Of a DNA stretch of 64,000 bases, positions 47,413 to 58,592 are shown in pieces. The notes under the pieces were generated by a model that did not search any database, was not told the origin of the DNA, and saw nothing but the letters and a program-made list of their open reading frames with translations. Within the stretch, counting starts at the first letter, position 1; the number at the start of each line of letters is the position of its first letter. Made by a program: the position numbers and the translations under genes. Origin of the DNA: Blasia pusilla (lineage: Eukaryota > Marchantiophyta > Marchantiopsida > Blasiales); the NCBI GenBank assembly GCA_050084515.1, contig CM114272.1, forward strand, positions 992,001-1,056,000, read 5' to 3'.

Positions 47413-50400
47413 TAATGTGCTTACAAGGGAAATACCTTTTGCCACTTGTCTCTCTTTGGACAAAGTCATCACATGAACATGTGGGAAATCAACAGATGTG
47501 CACCACATACACCATGTGACACTTGAATTTACACTGTTGTTTTTGACCCAATACATCCTTCCTATTCCATTGCCACTCAAGACATCTTTCGTGGCGATGA
47601 TCTCCATTTTTGCCTCCCGAGCTGATGCAATTCGCTTTGCTCTCTCCACCGTTGGCCTACACATTCTGTTTCTCTTCACCCCATTTCTAGACTCAAACAG
47701 AAATAGTGGATTGAGATCATCCACCTTCTACGGGTACATGTTGACATCAATCTTGGGTTGAATATGAAATGCGAAGGTCTCTGTAATGCGAACATGCTCT
47801 GAACTTCCTCTGTCTACGAGTCTGAAACCGGCACTTGTAAGATTGTCCACTTCGTCTTGAGTGCAGTTCGTACCTGCGGCGATGGGCCAAATCGTGGGGA
47901 TATTCCCCGGAGCTCCAATGGCAGCCGGATAAGACTTTCGGAAAGTGCAAGATTCATTTGGGCAGAAGAAGAACTTCAATTGATCCCCGGTCCTCATGAA
48001 ACGATCAAAGGTTTTGAGTCACCAAAATCCAAGCAGTGGTCGTCCAGTCCTTGTACACTTCTTATTTAGGAAAGTTCCGCATGCTCTCCTAATGCCATCA
48101 GATCTTGCCCTGCAAGTGGGTCCATGTCTTGGGTTGCTTCGAGATATATGCCACCATTTTAGGTTGCAATCCACCTCCATTACGGGAATCCCATATTGTT
48201 GAACCATCCCACTGATCGGATGTTGTGAACTTCCAGCAATTGAGGGCTTTTGAAATAAAACATTCACTGATTTTGGAGAAGTTACTCCATCACAGATTTG
48301 GGAGCGGTCCGGGGTCCCCCAATACCTAGGCGGCGTAATTTCCTCATCCAAATCAATCATCGGATTTGTTCCTCGATGCTGCCTCTTCACCTGCTTGAAG
48401 TCGAGATACTTATCTGGTCTCCACGAGTCTCGCTCGGACTGCTCTACCACCATCTGTATGGGACGTCTTGAAACCCGCCCACGAATATCCCCACCAATGT
48501 GTACCTCTTGCTCGAGGGGAGTTCCTGCTACGCACCGGTTGAAGGCTTTCACATAGAGTTTTTCATCACCTGATCTCACAGCCGCCATGACATAGAGCTC
48601 GTAGATCGAAGGCCCCCTTTCTTTTGTTATGCCTTTTGTGAGGAAGATATGGGATGCTGCGGACTATAGCATTGCTCTTGCCTGGTCTTGTTGGCATGCC
48701 TCCACAAGTGAAATTTGTTGGCATGCTTGTGACGACCTCCAAGAGGAATGAACACTTTCTGCTCCACTTGTGTTGGGGCAGAGGGCATTTTCATGAATGT
48801 TCAATCCTTGCCACGACGGCAATGTTAGAAGGGAACGAAAATAGCTCAGAAGTCAAAGAAATAAGCTACATGTCGGAACCAGACGGGTTGCAAGGCCGAG
48901 GCATCCCATGAACGACTCTGCGACCCGTCGGGTCCTGACGTGTTGCAACACCCAGGAAATACCTACAGCAACCCGTTTGAATCCGACGGGTTGCAAGAAC
49001 CTTTGGCCACTCCGGGCTGGAAGATCCAAGTGCAAGTCATTCGAAACCCATCTTGGGTCGAACTATTTGCAGGCTTTGCATACATGCGACTTGCATACTT
49101 GTATACAGGTTGCACCAAAATTCAGGATGCAACCCGTTGGTTTCTGACTGGTTGCACACTCAGGCAACCTGTCCGTTTCCGAGGGGTTGCACACTCAGGC
49201 AACCCGTCGCTTCCGAAAAATTTCTTGGTTTCTTCGGTTTCAAATCCCTATAGTTCCCACGCTTCTCAACTTGAGCTGCAACTTTTCAAACAATTCTCAG
49301 CGTGAGCTTGACAAGACGAAGTAGTGAACTCACCTGCCGCATGAAGTTTCCCCATTGTCTCATACGTACAGTCCATCAACTCAACCAAGAGCACAACTCT
49401 TTGTACTTCCCCTCAATCACATGCTTCCTCCACCACCCATGAAGTTCTTCTTGGCATTCCATGTCCTCTTTCAAGGTTTTGCTGTTCTTGCAGCGTTGGA
49501 GTAGAGTGACATGCTCTGTCCTCTTATTCTCCTTGATGCAAGATTTGGTGTACCGGGTCACAGACTGTTGCCAATGGAAAGCATCCGATCTTTCCCTCTC
49601 CGATTGAACCTCTCCACCCCATAACACTTCCCGGATAGCAATCCACCCAGGTTGTGCATTGTCCGCCATGAATCCATAAATTTTCGGAGGTGGCCTTTTG
49701 TTTTCCTTCACCACCTCCAATAAGAGTAACCAGCACATCTTCAAACTGCCAACGTCTTCTGCTTTTACTTCACAGACCAATATAGTTTTGAGTCCCTTCT
49801 CCACATGGTCATAAACGTGAGCACCCATTTTCAACCATCTGTTCAGCACTCTGTAGCAAATATCAAAGCTTACCCAGCTGCCGTAAAGATCTTCCCCTTC
49901 CCTCATTTGATCTATAAGATCGAGGCCACTCGACGGACCTGTGGTTGACATTTTGAAGACATAGGCCCTGGATCCCTCGCCTCCCTGGCCCATGAACTGC
50001 CATCTCTAAATGAATGGAAATCTGGAGTTGGCCTTGATTCTGGCAATGGCTTCCATTTCGGCCGTCTTTCCATCCAGTACCCGTATTTGACGCAGCAAAT
50101 TCCGCAAGCATTCAGGATCAGCGAAAAATGCAAGATTTTCCCATAGTTGTTTCTCCTTAGCAGCCATGATCTCGCCATGTCCAGGGATTCCAAGCAATTT
50201 CACAAATTTGTGATGTTGTTGTGAGCTTGATCACTCCGGACTTTGAACCCGCAGAGTTTCTGTACACCTCGGCAACTTTCTTTGCCACATCCTCCTTGAT
50301 GTGTCTCTTAATTGCATCGGTCACAGGATGAGTGTGGGAGCCAACATGAACTGCCAACCTTGTGTACTCTGACGTGGAGCCCAAGTCGTGGACAATGAAA

Positions 50401-51344
50401 AATATGTATGCAGGACACGCTCCGACGCAGAAGGGGGATGCTTGACAATGAGGACATCGATGGTCTCCCGGCAGTATGGTGGCACCGACCTCATATGGAG
50501 TTTTTGCATTCTTGGGGGGGAATTGCGACATATTGACTCGCCCGTTGCGCTCTAGATACGGGCATGCTGAACTTCTACACTCTAAGGCTCCAACGCATTG
50601 GCGGCGGGAGACAATCCAAGGACCATCTAGAATTGAAGCACAAGTCCGTTGAAGCCCCCACCATCGATGACAATCAGACTTTCTGTCCATACCCTTCAAG
50701 CGTCCTCCATCTTTCTTTTGAGCAGGATCAGCAAGTGGAGGCAACTCAAAAATGCAATTACCATCGTACGTGGGCGGCAACTCGTCGACAAGAATGTGCT
50801 TGAACATTTTCAAGGCCAGAGACAATAACAAAATATTGCCTGATACTGGCAAGAGGAATGAGTAGGCGGACAGAGGGCCCGGTTGGTGTCCGACAGATCC
50901 ACTGAGGTTGACAACATCCGAAATATCTTCAGGAAGTACAACATTGTTACGAGCGTGTGAAGTTGGAGTCAAAGCCACATCTACTGAGCTAAGAGTTGCA
51001 AATGTAGAGCTCGGTGCACTAGGAAATTCTCGATCGTCTACTTGGGAAATAGAGGAATTCAGGGGCAAGCCGTAAACTCTCTATTGACCATTTGCTAGAG
51101 GTAGGAGATTCCATACTTTACGATCTGCAATCATTGGCTGGACTGTCTCATCTATTATGTCCTCCGTATCGTCCACCCTGATATCCTTGGATACAAAGAT
51201 GGTTCCAATTTGGAGAAGAAATCGAACTGAGAGAAAATTTTCATCCATTGCTATGAAAGACTCACGAGCTTGCGGTTGAACGATTTCTGATTGAGGAAGG
51301 GCCGCTAGATGACTGCCACAAGTGAGCTTCACATAGTTATCCAT
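47413..51344 (-). pseudogene. Mutator-like (MULE) transposase gene, spliced, with stops
   Basis: Reading begins at an ATG (51,344; MDNYVKLTCGSHLAALPQSE). The N-terminal part has Cys/His patterns of a zinc-binding DNA-recognition domain (CVGALECRSSACPY, then CPHCQASPFCVGACPAY) and SHTHPVTDAIKRHI. The transposase core (50,203-49,376) has KTILVCEVKAEDV, then IYGFMADNAQPGWIAI (Asp region of the DDE fold) and ERERSDAFHWQQSVTRY, as in MULE transposases. A GGCAG/GTGAGT donor ends this exon at 49,334. The last exon starts near 48,655 after CCGCAG, and ends with a SWIM-like finger (WCMWCTSVDFPHVHV, 47,511-47,473; one Cys replaced by His). In-frame stops at 51,083, 50,008, 48,021 and 47,730, and frameshifts near 50,208 and 49,390, disable it. 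The left end abuts element A. Terminal inverted repeats were not found. Confidence 0.7.
48885..49210. repeat. Palindromic hairpins in the transposase intron
   Basis: Four or five copies of the GCAACCCGTCGGA/TCCGACGGGTTGC hairpin, at 48,921-48,949, 48,968-48,994, 49,129-49,155 and 49,164-49,190, with half copies at 48,885 and 49,199. All lie inside the intron 49,333-48,655 of the transposase gene. Confidence 0.85.
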
Positions 51345-51579
51345 TCCCAGAAGATTCCAGTGGGAGGAGACAGAGAATTGGTATGAGAATGAGAATGAGA
51401 ATGTTTAATTTATTGTGAATAGGGACTCTGATTCTCCTGACAGAATTTGACTGACAAGATGAAGTTTGGTAGGTGAAAATGACTGACACAATGGATTCAA
51501 TTCTGTTGCAGCATGTCGTAGTCAGGTGGGTTGCAGAATTTGGGAATCAGAGACGTTGGTTGCAAAGCATGCACTTCTT

Positions 51580-52510
51580 TTTGTTGGAACCCGTCGGAGT
51601 CCGTTGGGTTGGTATCCCCTTCTTGCCGACCAAAGGTCTTTTGAGTCGATTTTGCTAGCATCAAACACAAGATATCGCTTGCATATGCTAAGGCAACCAA
51701 TCTTTGGGGACTTTGCGGGATTGTCCAACTCAGGGTAGATCTTGTGACCGGTCGGATTGCAATGGGTTGCCTCGGAACTATGCGTTGTCGCATGATTACA
51801 CGAGGGATAGAAAAGCGTGCAACCTGTCGATAACCGATGGGTTGCCCTAGTACCTCGCCTATTAACCCAAGATAAGCGAAGCGTGCAACCTGTCGATAAC
51901 CGATGGGTTGCCCTAGTACCTCGCCTATTAACCCAAGATAAGCGAAGCGTGCAACCCGTCGGCTTCGGACGGGTTGCATGCTTCTGCCTCACCTTGTAAT
52001 GCTAACATTAAGGAAGCGTGCAACCCATCGCCTTCGGACGGGTTGCATGCTTCTGCCTCACCTTGTAATGCTAACATTAAGGAAGCGTGCAACTCGTCTG
52101 TTTCTGACGAGTTGCGCTGGTGCCGCACCTTCTTACCCAAAGACGGCGGAGGCGCGCAACCGGTCGACCTCAGACGGGCTGCGCAAGTGCCTCGCCTTGT
52201 AACGCTTACATGAAGGAAGCGTGCAACCTGTCGGCCTCCGATGAGTTTCCCGGGAAGCCCGCCTTGTTATCCCAAGACGAGAGAAGCGTGTAACTTACCG
52301 CAATCCGACGGGTTGCGCGTGTACCTCGCGTTCTTGTCCGAAGACGGCATAGGCGCGCAACCTGTCGGTCTCCGACAGGTTGCATGGATACCTCGTGTTC
52401 TTGTCCAAAGACGATAGAGGCGCGCAACGTGTTGGTCTCCGACGGGTTGCCACGAGGACGGATGCCTTGAACCCTCTGGAAATGTGCAACCTGTCAAAGC
52501 CGTCAGGTTG
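51580..52510. repeat. Array of palindromic hairpins, period about 67 bp, in the shared promoter region
   Basis: Hairpins start at 51,819, 51,894, 51,951, 52,019, 52,089, 52,156, 52,222, 52,289, 52,357, 52,425 and 52,486, with weaker ones near 51,586 and 51,741. Each is GCAACCYGTCGG, a short centre, then CCGACGGGTTGC, with compensating changes in places (GCAACTCGTC paired with GACGAGTTGC at 52,089). The spacers are partly repeated too (CCTCACCTTGTAATGCTAAC and related). The array fills the space between two divergent genes and ends about 90 bp before a TATA box. Confidence 0.9.
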
Positions 52511-52600
52511 GTTTTTTTCACGTCTAGACTTCCATAACGGCCGGCATGTCGCCGTCGGAAGGACAATGCGATCCAACGGTCAGCCCAACGTCTCGAAAAG

Positions 52601-52608
52601 TATAAATA
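52601..52608 (+). promoter_or_regulatory. TATA box of the methyltransferase-like gene
   Basis: TATAAATA, followed by GGGGAAGG, stands 383 bp upstream of the ATG at 52,991 and just after the hairpin array. It is a strong match to a plant TATA box. A start of transcription near 52,635-52,640 would leave a 5' leader containing the next repeats. Confidence 0.65.
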
Positions 52609-52696
52609 GGGGAAGGTTCTCTCATTTCCGGTTTTTTGTTTCGCGATCTCAATTGCTCTTCCGCGCAGCCGCTGACTAGATACAAAGGGGCGCTTT

Positions 52697-52935
52697 ACAC
52701 GGCGACTCATCGCAAGACGATTCGAGCGAACGATCGCAAGACGATTCGAGTGAACGATCGCGAGACAATTCGAGCGAACGATTGCAAGAAGATTTGAGTG
52801 AACGATCGCGAGACGATTCGAGCGAACGATCGCGAGACGATTCGAGCTACTCATCAAGGCGACTCATCGCGACATCAGCAAGGCGACTCATCGCGACATC
52901 AGCAAGGCGACTCATCAAGGTGATTTCTCGAGCCG
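52697..52935 (+). repeat. Short tandem repeats in the putative 5' leader
   Basis: First come about six units of 23-24 bp (GACGATTCGAGCGAACGATC plus GCAA/GCGA), then about three units of AGGCGACTCATCGCGACATC. Both are GC-rich, and both contain GATTCGA/TCGATC-type partial palindromes. Confidence 0.85.
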
Positions 52936-54198
52936 ATTCATCGTGCACAGAGAGCAATTTCCTTGTCCATAAGAGGCATTTTCGTGAACAATGACGAGGA
53001 AAAAATCTCAAGCAAACAAGGCTGGGAGCTTCACTCCCAAGTCCATGAGGACTCCTACGTCACCATCTCTAGGGCCTCGTTCGGCCAATGAGATAAGGCA
53101 GCAAGAAATCGAGGAGCGGGAAAGGGAAGCGAAGATGCACAAGCATGAGCTTCTTGCAAAACGTGTAAATGAGGCGCTTGAAAAACAAAACGTAGAGGTT
53201 GAGGCGTCGGAGGCCTTGAAGAAAAGGATCGCCGACAAAAAGCGTGAAAAGAAGCGTTTGGACGCGTCGGTGAGGAGAGCAGAATTGGCAAAAGCTCGGA
53301 GAGAAAAAGAAATTGCCATTGAAGAAAGCCCTGCCCGTCCAACCGAAAGTGTTGAGATGCAGGAAATGTCCCTGATGAAGTCCAGGGACACAATCAATAT
53401 AGCGGAAACGGCCGAAGTTCAAGTGATGGACGATGAGGTCATGAGGACCGCCAGTATGGAGATGGTGGACATTGCTGAAGAAGCAGGAGAGTGGTCATCC
53501 TCGTCCCTAAGCCCAGCGGAAGAAATCGACCTCTATCGGATCGACGAGTTTCCAGTGGACTTACCAGCTGCTGTCCCAGAGCAGTTGGCTGGCCAAAACA
53601 CCGACCCAATCTTCGAGCGGGTAAGAGAGGGTCTATGTTCTTTGAATTATGTGAAGGCCCATGTTGCAATTCATTGGCAATTCAGTGTAGCTTATTGACC
53701 TTGTCCCCGTTGTGACAAATGCCACTGATGGAGGGCCAGAACGCCCTGAGAATTCCACTTTGCTGATTGCGAACTATGGAGTACGTCCGCAAAATTCAGT
53801 CTGACGAGGATATTGCGAAGCTGAAACAATCGGCAGCGACAGCATCCTACGTCGACAACTTCCCTCCGTTCTATGTTCACCCTTACGATGACCATGGAAC
53901 CCAAGCGCTCGTTACGGAAGAGGACTTGGAAGCGCTCGACACATTCTGGAGGATGAGAGATCATGAATTCAGAAGGGCCATAGAGGGGACGGAATTTAGC
54001 TGGATGCAGAACCTATATTTCTTCATCTGGGATGGAAACCACAAGTTCATGGCGTGGACCCAGTTTGCAAAGGAGCGCCCAAACTCATTGGACACACATT
54101 TTGGCGTGAAGGAAGTGGTGCTACATCCATACCCTCATCACATGGCGATGGTGGAGATGGCCATGCATGCCATGAACACGTAAGTTTCCTCTTGCTGC

Positions 54199-54832
54199 AA
54201 ACAGTCAAACTCCGACAAGTTGTTTGAGTCGCCACTATTTTTGGAATATTTTTGGCCGAAAGCAACTCGTCGGACTCCGACGAGTTGCTTGACTGATCAC
54301 TGGTTTAGGATGTTGTTGGCCGAAAGCAACTCGTCGGACTCCGACGAGTTGTTTGACTGACCATAGTTTAAGGATGTTTTTGGCCGAGAGCAACTCGTCG
54401 GAGTCTGACAAGTTGCTCGATTCACCGCTATTTTTGGATTTTTTTGAAGAAAGCAACTTGTCGGAGAACGACGGGTTTCTTGACTCGAAGCTATTTTTGG
54501 ATGTTTTTGGATGTTTCTGGCTGAAAGCAACTCGTCGGAGTCTGACAGGCTGCATTCGGAAGTAGGGGAGCTACATTTTTGGCGTCAAATTGCAGCTTTA
54601 ATTGAAATTGCGCAACTTGTCAGATTCCGACGGGTTCATATGTTTACTTTTCTCGCGGAAACCACGCTCTAAGTACGGATTATTTGACAACCCCTCGGAG
54701 TCCGACGGGTTGAAACGAGGCAATCACAAATCTGAATGCAATCCGTCGGACTCCGATGGGTTGCAAAATTTAGCTCGTTTTTTCCATTCCAACCATGAGC
54801 TCTGACGACCTGTCGGAGTCTGACGGGTTGCA
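54199..54832. repeat. Palindromic hairpins in intron 2 of the methyltransferase-like gene
   Basis: Ten copies, at 54,199, 54,262, 54,327, 54,390, 54,453, 54,528, 54,612, 54,688, 54,738 and 54,808, mostly 63-76 bp apart. The copy at 54,262-54,288 is perfect: arms GCAACTCGTCGGA and TCCGACGAGTTGC around a single C. Spacers share TTTTTGGATGTTTTTGGCCG-like text. All lie between the donor at 54,180 and the acceptor before 54,882. Confidence 0.9.
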
Positions 54833-56926
54833 GGAACCCATCAACCTTGCAAAATTTCTAATATTGAGTTTGGATGTGCAGAATTGTATCCAAGGGGAAT
54901 GTCACCCACCACTGGATCCAAGATTGCGATCGGGTGAAGAAAGTGCTAACGATGCAGCCGGCAGAGTACAAGGGGTTCTTGGGCGACGCCCTTGTAAATG
55001 AGATGTTGGCAAAGGGTGCACAAATCAAAAAGAAGACTTGGGCAAATAAGTTTATTTCCCAAGATGTAGCCGTGACAATCCTTTGCTGGTCGAAGATACA
55101 GGCGGAGGGAGAAAGTGTATGTGTTTGAGCGTGCAAAGTTCATCCATGTTGCAGTATCTGCAGCTACGATGTACACGACAAGCAAGATGCAACGCTACAT
55201 CGCCATTCTCAACCCCGAACTTGGCCCCGATTTCTACAAGGAGCTTAAGGCGATAATCGAGCGCCAGCGGAAGAGGGATGAAGATCCGCAAGGCCGGATT
55301 GGGGAGAAAGTGTCTCTTGATCACGTGCATCGATTTTCCTTGTCTGGTATTAGCGAATTTAGGAGAATCCAACTAATGAAAGTCACTCTCGAGGGCCAAT
55401 AGGCCCAAAAGAGGGCGGCACACCATCCTGCGGGTGTCTCTGATGTAGTGATCTCCCACTGGCTCCGTGAATGGTCATTCTATGACGCGTTGCGGCTTCT
55501 CGGGAAGTCCATGCTCGTGGGTCTCCAAGCGGGGCTGAAAAGAATAGAGACAGTTCCAGAGAAAGCAAATCTGGAGAGTGCTGAAGATTTTGAACTTTGG
55601 CTTGATGACATGCGGGACAAGCCCATAAAAAACTCAGGTTTCAGGACGATGTTCAAGGATCGCATCCTCCCTCACGCAGACCTTGACGAAGAAATAGAGG
55701 CAAAAAAAAGGGATTTCGCAAAGAAGAAGCGAGATCATCAGGAGCAGGCAGCCGATGCATCTCGACTAAGAGCTGCCCAACGCATGGTGTCCAGGTACCT
55801 CGTCCATTGTAAGAATGCAGGTACATGGCAAAAAATACCGGCAGCCTGCAAATTTTGGGCTTCTCCGCCTGATGGAGAGACATTTTCCATGTACAACATG
55901 GAGATGGCTCAAAGCATGTCCGATTGGGAGGTGGAGAATTGCCCGATTTGGCTCGACTTCAACGACCCTGAGGACATAACTGAGAAAGATCTACGCCTGC
56001 TCTATGATGCAATGGCCGCTGGTAGGGACGACATCCCCACTTTTGTGCAGCCTGAAGACTTTTTTGAAGGAGATGCGGAGGAGCAAGCCCTCGAGACAGC
56101 GGAGTTGGTGTCCAAGGTCTTCACCGCCAAAGACAAATCTACAGCGGGTCTCAAAGCCAAGGCGAGGGGATCGAAGAATTCCGAGGCCGAGTCTTCCCAA
56201 AGAGAGGCTGAAAATTAAAGGCGAGAGCCGGAATCGTTTGGGCGAGTGGGGAGAGAGGGTCAGACCAGGTCCTCCGCAAAAAAAACTCCACGAGAGTCTG
56301 AGGTCATAGAGACCCCAACAAGCCGACCGCAGACTCGGGAGAAGCGGAAGCGAGAGGCGCCAGGGTTGTTTCAAGGAGCCGACCAAGATGTGGAATACAC
56401 TCCATCATCCTTGGGAAGACATAGAGAAAAAGCGACCCGGACAAGCGTCATCCTTCACTCCACGAATCTTCAGGATGAGCTGAAAAAGTTTCAGTTCCCA
56501 AGCGTCGACACCCGCCATCGAGAAATTGACAACGCTGGGAAGGAAACTTCAACAAAACGGGCACGCTCCCTGGATGGCCCATGGGGAGGTCGAAGAGGTG
56601 GCAGTGGATCTCCTCATCGCTGATTTGCCCTCGGGGTTGTGCTTGTGGGACGAGAATCCGTCCGACGGGGTCCCAGACTGGAATGTCCCTCTTTCTTATG
56701 ACGAGATCGCACTCCTATTTTCCTTTGCAGACGCTTATCTCAGTGACAGGGGCTATTTCTTAGTTTTGATTGGAAGGAGCAAGGACGAGCTCTTCAACCT
56801 CCATTGCGTCAAGAGGTCAATAAAGTGGAGGACGGCGCAATCGTGGGTCATCAAGAACGAATACCCGCTCCGATCCGCGACGAGTCAAATTCGGGTAAGG
56901 GCTCTAGATTTGTATCCAAATTGTCT

Positions 56927-57196
56927 TTCTCCGACGGGTTGCATCTCTGCATGCAACCTGTCGGATTGTTTGAACTGGAGACTTTGGTGGTGCAATCCGT
57001 CTGAAAGCGACGGGTTGCAAGTGCTAATGCTTTTGCAATTTTCTGGAATGATGCAACCCATCTGAAAGCAATGGGTTGCTCTTAGCCAACCATGGGCTGC
57101 TCTAAGCCAGCAACCTGTCGCCTTCCGACGGGTTGCTCATGGACAAAAAAATCACTAACACTTGTAAAACAACCCGTCGGACTCCGACAAGTTGCT
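56927..57196. repeat. Palindromic hairpins in the last intron of the methyltransferase-like gene
   Basis: Copies at 56,992-57,018, 57,052-57,078, 57,110-57,135 and 57,170-57,195, plus an inside-out pair at 56,927-56,970 (TCCGACGGGTTGC followed by GCAACCTGTCGGA). Arm changes are matched in part: GCAACCCATC pairs with an ATGGGTTGC arm at 57,052. Confidence 0.85.
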
Positions 57197-57919
57197 CGAA
57201 TGTTAGGATTATAATGCGAAGTTCTTTGGGGACGTGTTGCACATTATGTCACCATACTGAGAGTAGACCAGTGGTCAAGTAGCTCTTTCTTGTTGCTGAC
57301 ATTGTTTCCAACGTGCTTCTTTACACATGGACCACTCCTATGTTTACTGCTTTGTTCGGCCTGAGCACAACTTCCAGGTGTTTAAGATCCTGGATCCTGT
57401 GGATCCATGCTCCGATGGGTACAGCTTAGATAGTTTATACAATTCCCCCCCGGGAATTTATATGCAAGACAGTACCCCCTTACTTGGAGGAAGGGAAAAG
57501 TCTCCAACCCTCATGCAAACGCTCATCGAGCTCTACTCAAGGCCGGGTGACTTGGTATTCGACTTAGTGGGCCTTTCAGGGGCGAGTATCAGAGGCGCCC
57601 AGCAGAGTGGCAGGAACATTGTCTGCCTTGAGGGAAGGCAGCAACTGTTTGACCTTTGCAAGGAGGCAAAGGTAGATTACGACATGCTAGTTGGGGCGTA
57701 CAACTCTCCTTCGAAGCCGAGAGCTCCGGTTCCAGACCCACCATTGGTAGTGACACCATCGTCACTTCCCACGATTCCGAAAATCGGGAGGGCAAGGCCG
57801 ACAGTAATCCTGGAAGAGCTCTCAGACGATGACGAGTGAGTTCAAAGAACACAAGGACCCAGCTTGACTGCAGCGTTTGGAGTAGGGATTTATTTGATGA
57901 TGAGGCAAAAGATTTCATA

Positions 57920-58335
57920 AAATAGAGCAAATGTGCAGTTCCGAGCTTCTTTCGGATGTAATAAAGCACAAGATTTTTTCGAACGATGATGGTGTTTGTA
58001 AAATTTTGGTGAATATCTTTTTTGGTCTTGTCGAATGTGATCGTCTATGTACTCTGAGGACTTCTATTTTGCAACCTGCCGGATTTCCACGACTTGTAAC
58101 TTTTCACTTTTTGACCACTGCACCTTTTTAACCACTTCAAGGCAACCTGTCGGATTTTGACAGGTTGGCTGCGTGAGTGATCGGACTCTTTAGAGGCATT
58201 CTGGCGGCCTTCTTCACTTTGGCACCTTCCCCTAGTATCGTCAAACAATGCGTAGGCTTCTTCTCTTCTCTAAGACATGTTGGATTCCTACTACTTGTGG
58301 GATTGCCATGATGGTATTTCCAAGGACGGAGCACA
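57920..58335 (+). repeat. 3'-flank repeat, copy 1
   Basis: About 415 bp repeated at 58,593-59,010. Shared text: GATGTAATAAAG, AAGATTTTTTC, ATGGTGTTTGTAAAA, AACTTTTCACTTTTTGACCA, CCCCTAGTATCGTCAAAC and TTCTCTTCTCTAAGAC. It begins about 80 bp after the stop of the methyltransferase-like gene and looks like its 3' UTR. Two hairpins (58,073 and 58,142) lie inside. Confidence 0.85.
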
Positions 58336-58592
58336 TATTGCTACTGGATGGGTGTCACATTGCACATCGTACAAGATATACTGCTGAGGAAGGCGATGGG
58401 ACTCAAATCAGGTTACATGGGACCGTTATGGTGTACCTAAGGGGGGGCCAAGGCTCTCGAATTCGCCAACATTTTTTATCCCCGTCTACAATCTGCCAGA
58501 GGAGCCACTTGTATCCCAGGACATTCCTTTTGTACAGGAACCTAGGAGAGTTAGGAGCAAATTTATAGATGACGAGAGTGATGAAATCATAG
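58336..58592 (+). pseudogene. Second terminal-exon-like segment
   Basis: This unique piece sits between the two copies of the 3'-flank repeat. It ends in a frame with EEPLVSQDIPFVQEPRRVRS and then KFIDDESDEIID before a TAG (58,592). An acidic C-terminus like this resembles the ILEELSDDDE end of the preceding gene. I infer the last exon of a second, related or alternative gene end, the rest being absent. The part before (58,336-58,500) is not recognised. Confidence 0.35.

Larger units (their letters stand above)
52991..57839 (+). pseudogene. Spliced gene ending in an N4/N6-type DNA methyltransferase-like domain
   Basis: Exon 1 (52,991-53,620, ATG, GTAAGAG donor) encodes a basic start and a long charged coiled coil (EIEEREREAKMHKHELLAKR). 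Exon 2 (from 53,691) adds LIDLVPVVTNATDGGPERPE and, after a 1-nt shift near 53,775, a block rich in aromatic residues (FYFFIWDGNHKFMAW-like), ending at 54,179. Exon 3 (from 54,882) joins in phase (HAMNTIVSKGNVTHHWIQD). A frameshift (~55,112) and stops TAG (55,400) and TAA (56,216) interrupt it. The methyltransferase part has VDLLIADLPSGLCLW (motif IV position, ~56,610) and LSDRGYFLVLIG. A GTAAGG donor ends this exon at 56,894. The last exon has EKSPTLMQTLIELYSRPGDL, then VFDLVGLSGAS (motif I position) and GRNIVCLE. Order IV then I is that of beta-class enzymes. DPPY has become DLPS, so catalysis is doubtful. An acidic tail ends the protein. Confidence 0.65.

Noticed and set aside
51819-52510. 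CRISPR-like regular array of short palindromic repeats with spacers
   Set aside because: The spacers are themselves repeated and similar, the context is a plant nuclear transposon, and no cas gene is near. It is a tandem hairpin array.
53008-53422. Minus-strand frames of 110-129 codons rich in Ser, Phe and Arg
   Set aside because: They are antisense shadows of the charged coiled-coil exon at 52,991-53,620.
57327-57839. Independent small methyltransferase gene starting at the ATG at 57,327
   Set aside because: It holds only the motif I half. The motif IV half is in the preceding exon with a good GTAAGG donor at 56,895, so it is better read as the last exon of one gene.
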